Shown piece after piece: positions 60,682 to 64,000 of a stretch of DNA of 64,000 nucleotides. How positions within the stretch are numbered: position 1 is the stretch's first letter; every line of letters begins with the position of its first letter. This DNA is from an uncultured Bacteroidales bacterium (lineage in GTDB: Bacteria; Bacteroidota; Bacteroidia; Bacteroidales; UBA932). The notes below the pieces were generated by a model. It worked only from the letters and a program-made list of their open reading frames with translations, searched no databases and had not been told where the DNA came from. The DNA is taken from contig CAMQDS010000001.1 in NCBI GenBank assembly GCA_946999645.1, positions 1-64,000 of the forward strand, in the 5' to 3' direction. A program made the translations under genes and the position numbers.

Positions 60682-61911
60682 CTATAACAGCATTTTAATT
60701 GCTTTATCAAGTGAATTTATAAAATATTCCGCCTCCTCAAAAGTATTATAAGGTGCAAATGATGCCCTAATCATACCTGTCACACCATATTTATCCATAA
60801 TCGGTTCGGCACACATTTGACCAGATCTCACAGCAATTCCGAGCTTGTCCAAAATTAAAGCCAAATCCTCATGATGAACACCCTTTACAGAAAAAGAAAA
60901 CAAAGGAATTTTATCTTTTGTTCTATGTGGAACACCGTAAAGAATTATTCTATTATCATTTGATAATTTATCATATATAAATTTCTTAATATCCTCTATT
61001 TGTAAATCTAATTCATTATCATTCAATGAATTAATAAATTCAAATGAAGGCCTTAGAGTTGGTATTCCATTAATATTTTGAGTACCTGCTTCAAATTTTT
61101 CTGGAAGAGGAGCATAAGTAGTACCTGTAAACTTAACTGTACCAACCATTTCTCCACCACCCATAAAAGGAGGCATTAAATCCAACCACTTTTTCTTTCC
61201 GTATAAGACTCCAGTACCAGTTGCAGCATAAATTTTATGCCCTGAAAAAGCATAAAAGTCACAATCTAAATCAGCAACATCAACCTTACAATGAACAATC
61301 CCCTGAGCACCATCTACAAGGACAGGAACACCCTTATTGTGACAAATACGTACAATTTCCTTGATGGGATTGATTATACCTATAACATTTGAGACGTGAG
61401 TTATGGCAACTATCTTGGTTCTTTCATTTATCAATTCATCTATTTTAGAAACCTCAATATTTCCGCTCTCATCAACAGGAATGACCTTAATCAAGGCTTT
61501 CTTCCTTTCTGCAAGTAATTGCCAAGGAACAATATTTGAGTGATGCTCTTCTTCTGTGAGTAATATTTCATCATTTTCACTAATAAATTTTTCACCAAAA
61601 GAAGATGCTACAAGATTAATCCCTGCAGTGGTACCTGAGGTAAAGATAATTTCTTCTCTTAAATTAGCATTTAAAAACTTTTGTACTGCATCTCTTGTCC
61701 TCTCATATTCATCTGTGGCAACAGACGAAAGATAATGAACAGCACGATGAATATTTGCATTATAAGTATTTTCTAATTTAGATTGTAATTCTACTCCAGC
61801 ATCAAGCCTTTGAGCAGTCGCAGCATTATCCAAGTATACCAACTTTTTCCCATAAACAAAGGAAGAAAGTATAGGAAAATGCCTCCTTATATCTGAGATT
61901 TTCATATTCAT
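60682..61911 (-). CDS. sufS: Cysteine desulfurase SufS
   Basis: A PLP enzyme that mobilises sulfur from cysteine. It has 409 residues. LVYLDNAATAQR opens the fold, the HHSNIVPWQLLAER block is SufS specific, the PLP lysine is in FYAFSGHKIYAATG, and the catalytic cysteine lies in RSGQMCAEPIM. An alternative ATG two codons in is possible. It is separated from sufBCD by about 41 kb and read in the opposite direction. A -7 box lies 20 bases upstream. Confidence 0.97.
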   Translation of the reverse strand: MNMKISDIRRHFPILSSFVYGKKLVYLDNAATAQRLDAGVELQSKLENTYNANIHRAVHYLSSVATDEYERTRDAVQKFLNANLREEIIFTSGTTAGINLVASSFGEKFISENDEILLTEEEHHSNIVPWQLLAERKKALIKVIPVDESGNIEVSKIDELINERTKIVAITHVSNVIGIINPIKEIVRICHNKGVPVLVDGAQGIVHCKVDVADLDCDFYAFSGHKIYAATGTGVLYGKKKWLDLMPPFMGGGEMVGTVKFTGTTYAPLPEKFEAGTQNINGIPTLRPSFEFINSLNDNELDLQIEDIKKFIYDKLSNDNRIILYGVPHRTKDKIPLFSFSVKGVHHEDLALILDKLGIAVRSGQMCAEPIMDKYGVTGMIRASFAPYNTFEEAEYFINSLDKAIKMLL

Positions 61912-61931
61912 GAATAATTATTAAAGAATTG

Positions 61932-61939
61932 CAAATTTA
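61932..61939 (-). promoter_or_regulatory. -7 promoter box of the sufS operon
   Basis: Reads TAAATTTG on the minus strand, 20 bases before the sufS ATG. Confidence 0.55.
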
Positions 61940-61972
61940 GTAAAGTAATTTTTATTTGACAGTTATTTGGTA

Positions 61973-61980
61973 TAATTTTG
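61973..61980 (+). promoter_or_regulatory. -7 promoter box of ruvA
   Basis: Reads TAATTTTG, 25 bases before the ruvA ATG. It lies back to back with the sufS promoter in a 94-base gap. Confidence 0.5.
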
Positions 61981-62005
61981 TTAAAAGTCTAATAAATACA
62001 TAAAT

Positions 62006-62590
62006 ATGTACGATTACATAAAGGGTAATATTGAAGAACTCACACCCACAGAAGTTGTTATTGAATGTAATGGAATAGGATATAGCATTCAGATTTCATT
62101 ACAAACATATGAAAAAATTGAAGGAAAAGAGAGTACAAAACTATATCTGCACCATCATATTAGAGAAGATGAAGAACTTTTCTTCGGCTTTGCCAATAAA
62201 GATGAACGGGAATTATTCAGATTGTTAATAAGCGTTTCTGGAGTAGGAGTATCAACAGCACGAATGATGCTATCTTCCCTTTCGGATGATGAATTAAGAA
62301 ATGCAATAATTGCAGAAAACGTAGCAATTATAAAAGGAATAAAGGGCATAGGTGTTAAAACTGCACAACGATTAATTTTAGAATTAAAAGACAAAGTCGT
62401 TAAGGGAGAAGGTAGCTCAGATATTATTATCAACGATTCAAATAATAATCTGATCAATGAGGCAACTTCGGCATTAGTAATGTTAGGCTTTTCTAAAGCA
62501 AACATTAATAAAGTTGTCCATACTATAATTAAGGATAACCCTCAAATAAGGGTTGAAGAACTGATAAAAGACGCCCTTCAAAGACTGTAG
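62006..62590 (+). CDS. ruvA: Holliday junction branch-migration protein RuvA
   Basis: Binds four-way DNA junctions and loads the RuvB motor. It has 194 residues. The N-terminal OB fold starts MYDYIKGNIEELTPTEVVIE, two helix-hairpin-helix motifs follow (LLISVSGVGVSTARMML, IKGIKGIGVKTAQRLILEL), and domain III at the end contacts RuvB (ATSALVMLGFSKANINKVV). It converges with mnmG 23 bases later. No ruvB or ruvC is nearby. Confidence 0.96.
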   Translation: MYDYIKGNIEELTPTEVVIECNGIGYSIQISLQTYEKIEGKESTKLYLHHHIREDEELFFGFANKDERELFRLLISVSGVGVSTARMMLSSLSDDELRNAIIAENVAIIKGIKGIGVKTAQRLILELKDKVVKGEGSSDIIINDSNNNLINEATSALVMLGFSKANINKVVHTIIKDNPQIRVEELIKDALQRL

Positions 62591-62613
62591 TGAATAAAAA
62601 TATTTTCTACGAA

Positions 62614-64000
62614 TTACCTCTTGAAATAAATCAGCAAAACAGAAATATCTGCAGGTGATACGCCTGAAATACGAGAAGCCTGACCTATAGTTTCCGGTAG
62701 ATACCTCTTAAATTTCTGCCTACATTCTATCGAAAGGCCTGAAACTCTATCATAATCAAAATCTACTGGTATCCTTAAAGAATCGAATTTTTGTATTTTT
62801 TCAGCAATTCTTTTTTCTCTTTCAATATATCCCTCGTATTTAATTAGAATTTCAGTTGACTCTACCTGCTCTTCATTGAACTGATTATCCTGATCTAAAA
62901 ACTTATTTTTTGTTCCACGTGGAACAAGTCTTAAGAGTTCAGTTAATTTAACATTTGGTCTTGAAGCAATATCAGATATTTTTTTGGATTCATTAATAAG
63001 AGTAGAGTCGATGCTTTCGAGATAATTATTAACAGTAACAGGCTTTAGATTTGTTTCTTTAACAAAGGAGTATAAAGCATTAACATTTGAATATTTCTTC
63101 TGCATCGTTAAATATCGAGCTTCATCTGCCAAACCTATTTTATAGGATTTTTCAGTTAAACGTAAATCGGCATTGTCTTGACGCAAAAGAATTCTATGCT
63201 CTGCACGGGAAGTAAACATTCTGTATGGCTCATCTACACCCTTTGTAATCAGGTCATCAATCAAAACACCTATATAAGCCTCATCCCTATGTAAAATAAA
63301 AGGTTCTCTATTATTTATTTTTTGAAAAGCATTAATTCCTGCAATTAATCCCTGAGCTGCGGCCTCTTCATAACCAGTAGTTCCGTTAACTTGTCCAGCT
63401 AGGAAGAGATTTTCAACAGATTTAGATTCTAAAGTAGATTTCAAATTAATAGGATCAAAATAGTCGTATTCCACTGCATAGCCAGGTTTATAAATATGCA
63501 CATTTTGAAAACCATCAACCTTCATTAGAGCCTCTAATTGTATTTCTAAAGGTAAAGAAGAAGAAAAGCCTTGAAGATAGTATTCGTTTGTATCTATACC
63601 CTCTGGTTCGAGAAATAATTGATGTGAGTCTTTATCTGGAAAAGTTCTCAATTTATCCTCTATACTTGGACAATATCTTGGACCCTTACCATGTATGGCT
63701 CCAGTAAAAAGAGGTGAATCGGCAAAACCCTTCTTAAGCGTATTATGTACTTCAATATTTGTATGAAAAATATAACATGGAAGTTGCTTAGAAGTACTTT
63801 GAACAGTAGACAATTCAGGAAGAAAAGAAAATTTTGATGGATGCTCATCCCCTAACTGGATTTCTGATTTAGATAAATCTACAGAAGTTACATCGATTCT
63901 GACAGGTGTTCCAGTTTTCATCCTGGCTGTTGGAACTCCTAATTCTATAAGTTGTTCTGTGAGTCCGTATGAAGCAAATTCTCCAATTCTTCCTCCGGCA
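62614..64000 (-). CDS. mnmG: tRNA uridine-5-carboxymethylaminomethyl modification enzyme MnmG, 5' part beyond window
   Basis: An FAD protein that with MnmE modifies wobble uridine of several tRNAs. The frame stays open through the window edge: upstream of the internal Met at 63921, codons read GRIGEFASYGLTEQLIE then LGVPTARMKTGTPVRID, the MnmG signature, so the true start is outside. Other blocks are QLFLEPEGIDTNEYYLQGFS, LFLAGQVNGTTGYEEAAAQG and PYRMFTSRAEHRILLRQDNA. The C-terminal helical domain for MnmE and tRNA binding is complete. About 460 of roughly 620 residues are here. Confidence 0.96.
   Translation of the reverse strand, partial: AGGRIGEFASYGLTEQLIELGVPTARMKTGTPVRIDVTSVDLSKSEIQLGDEHPSKFSFLPELSTVQSTSKQLPCYIFHTNIEVHNTLKKGFADSPLFTGAIHGKGPRYCPSIEDKLRTFPDKDSHQLFLEPEGIDTNEYYLQGFSSSLPLEIQLEALMKVDGFQNVHIYKPGYAVEYDYFDPINLKSTLESKSVENLFLAGQVNGTTGYEEAAAQGLIAGINAFQKINNREPFILHRDEAYIGVLIDDLITKGVDEPYRMFTSRAEHRILLRQDNADLRLTEKSYKIGLADEARYLTMQKKYSNVNALYSFVKETNLKPVTVNNYLESIDSTLINESKKISDIASRPNVKLTELLRLVPRGTKNKFLDQDNQFNEEQVESTEILIKYEGYIEREKRIAEKIQKFDSLRIPVDFDYDRVSGLSIECRQKFKRYLPETIGQASRISGVSPADISVLLIYFKR

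Overview
The window is a 64 kb piece of a low-GC (visibly AT-rich) Bacteroidetes chromosome, most probably order Bacteroidales. The evidence is the set of families (NigD-like lipoprotein, DUF3575/DUF3868 pair, DUF4923, fused SecDF, NfeD-FloA, C69 dipeptidase, sigma-54 regulator next to LptE and SecG) and the recurrent Bacteroidetes -7 promoter box TAnnTTTG in front of many genes and all three tRNAs. No rRNA, CRISPR array, intact insertion sequence or prophage is visible. I cannot name the genus.

Layout. 1-1230 (minus): the edge of a DUF3575/DUF3868 surface-protein pair. 1273-7940 (minus): a lysine/diaminopimelate operon dapE-lysC-dapB-dapA-dapD-aminotransferase-dapF, i.e. a succinylase-type route apart from asd and lysA. 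8130-11606 (minus): lepA, a family 2 glycosyltransferase and menA. 11707-11791: tRNA-Leu(CAA). 11972-21081 (plus): a nine-gene run from one promoter, aroB, an aroD-aroA fusion, aroC, sufB, pnuC, sufC, a very short sufD, ispE, tsaE. 21085-23887 (minus): yifB/comM and a lipoprotein. 24127-26972 (plus): a TPR protein and an EnvC-like degenerate LytM protein. 26986-27809 (minus): a phosphopantetheinyl transferase and a possible small ORF. 28047-28122: tRNA-Gly(GCC).

28186-33112 (minus): two orphan small proteins, a metallophosphoesterase, mdh, pheS and a small secreted protein. 33180-34979 (plus): C69 dipeptidase. 35027-40105 (minus): clpB without its N-terminal domain, secG, a TPR protein, lptE-like and a sigma-54 activator. 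40248-41885 (plus): OmpA/TPR lipoprotein. 42026-42112: tRNA-Ser(GCU). 42217-44663 (minus): NigD-like lipoprotein, sigma factor, and a protein joining an inner-membrane anchor to an outer-membrane barrel. 44790-48092 (minus): nfeD-floA and a PD40/SPOR protein. 48292-51303 (plus): secDF. 51336-55937 (minus): dnaE and an EEP-family hydrolase. 56030-57662 (plus): a ThiL homologue that has lost most metal-binding aspartates, and DUF4923. 57726-61911 (minus): glyS and sufS-sufE-DUF59-folK. 62006-62590 (plus): ruvA. 62614-64000 (minus): mnmG, cut by the window edge.

Most genes are core metabolism, secretion and translation. The item I rate highest is not a protein: the clpB leader (37205-37276, minus) holds two perfect, interleaved inverted repeats (11 bp and 8 bp) that can form an H-type pseudoknot. 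It starts at the predicted transcription start and ends at an unusually good Shine-Dalgarno, and one of its arms can alternatively pair with that Shine-Dalgarno. It looks like an undescribed cis-regulatory RNA for a chaperone gene. Other candidates for novelty are the ThiL pseudoenzyme, the AroD-AroA fusion, pnuC inside the suf operon, and the trans-envelope barrel next to a sigma factor.
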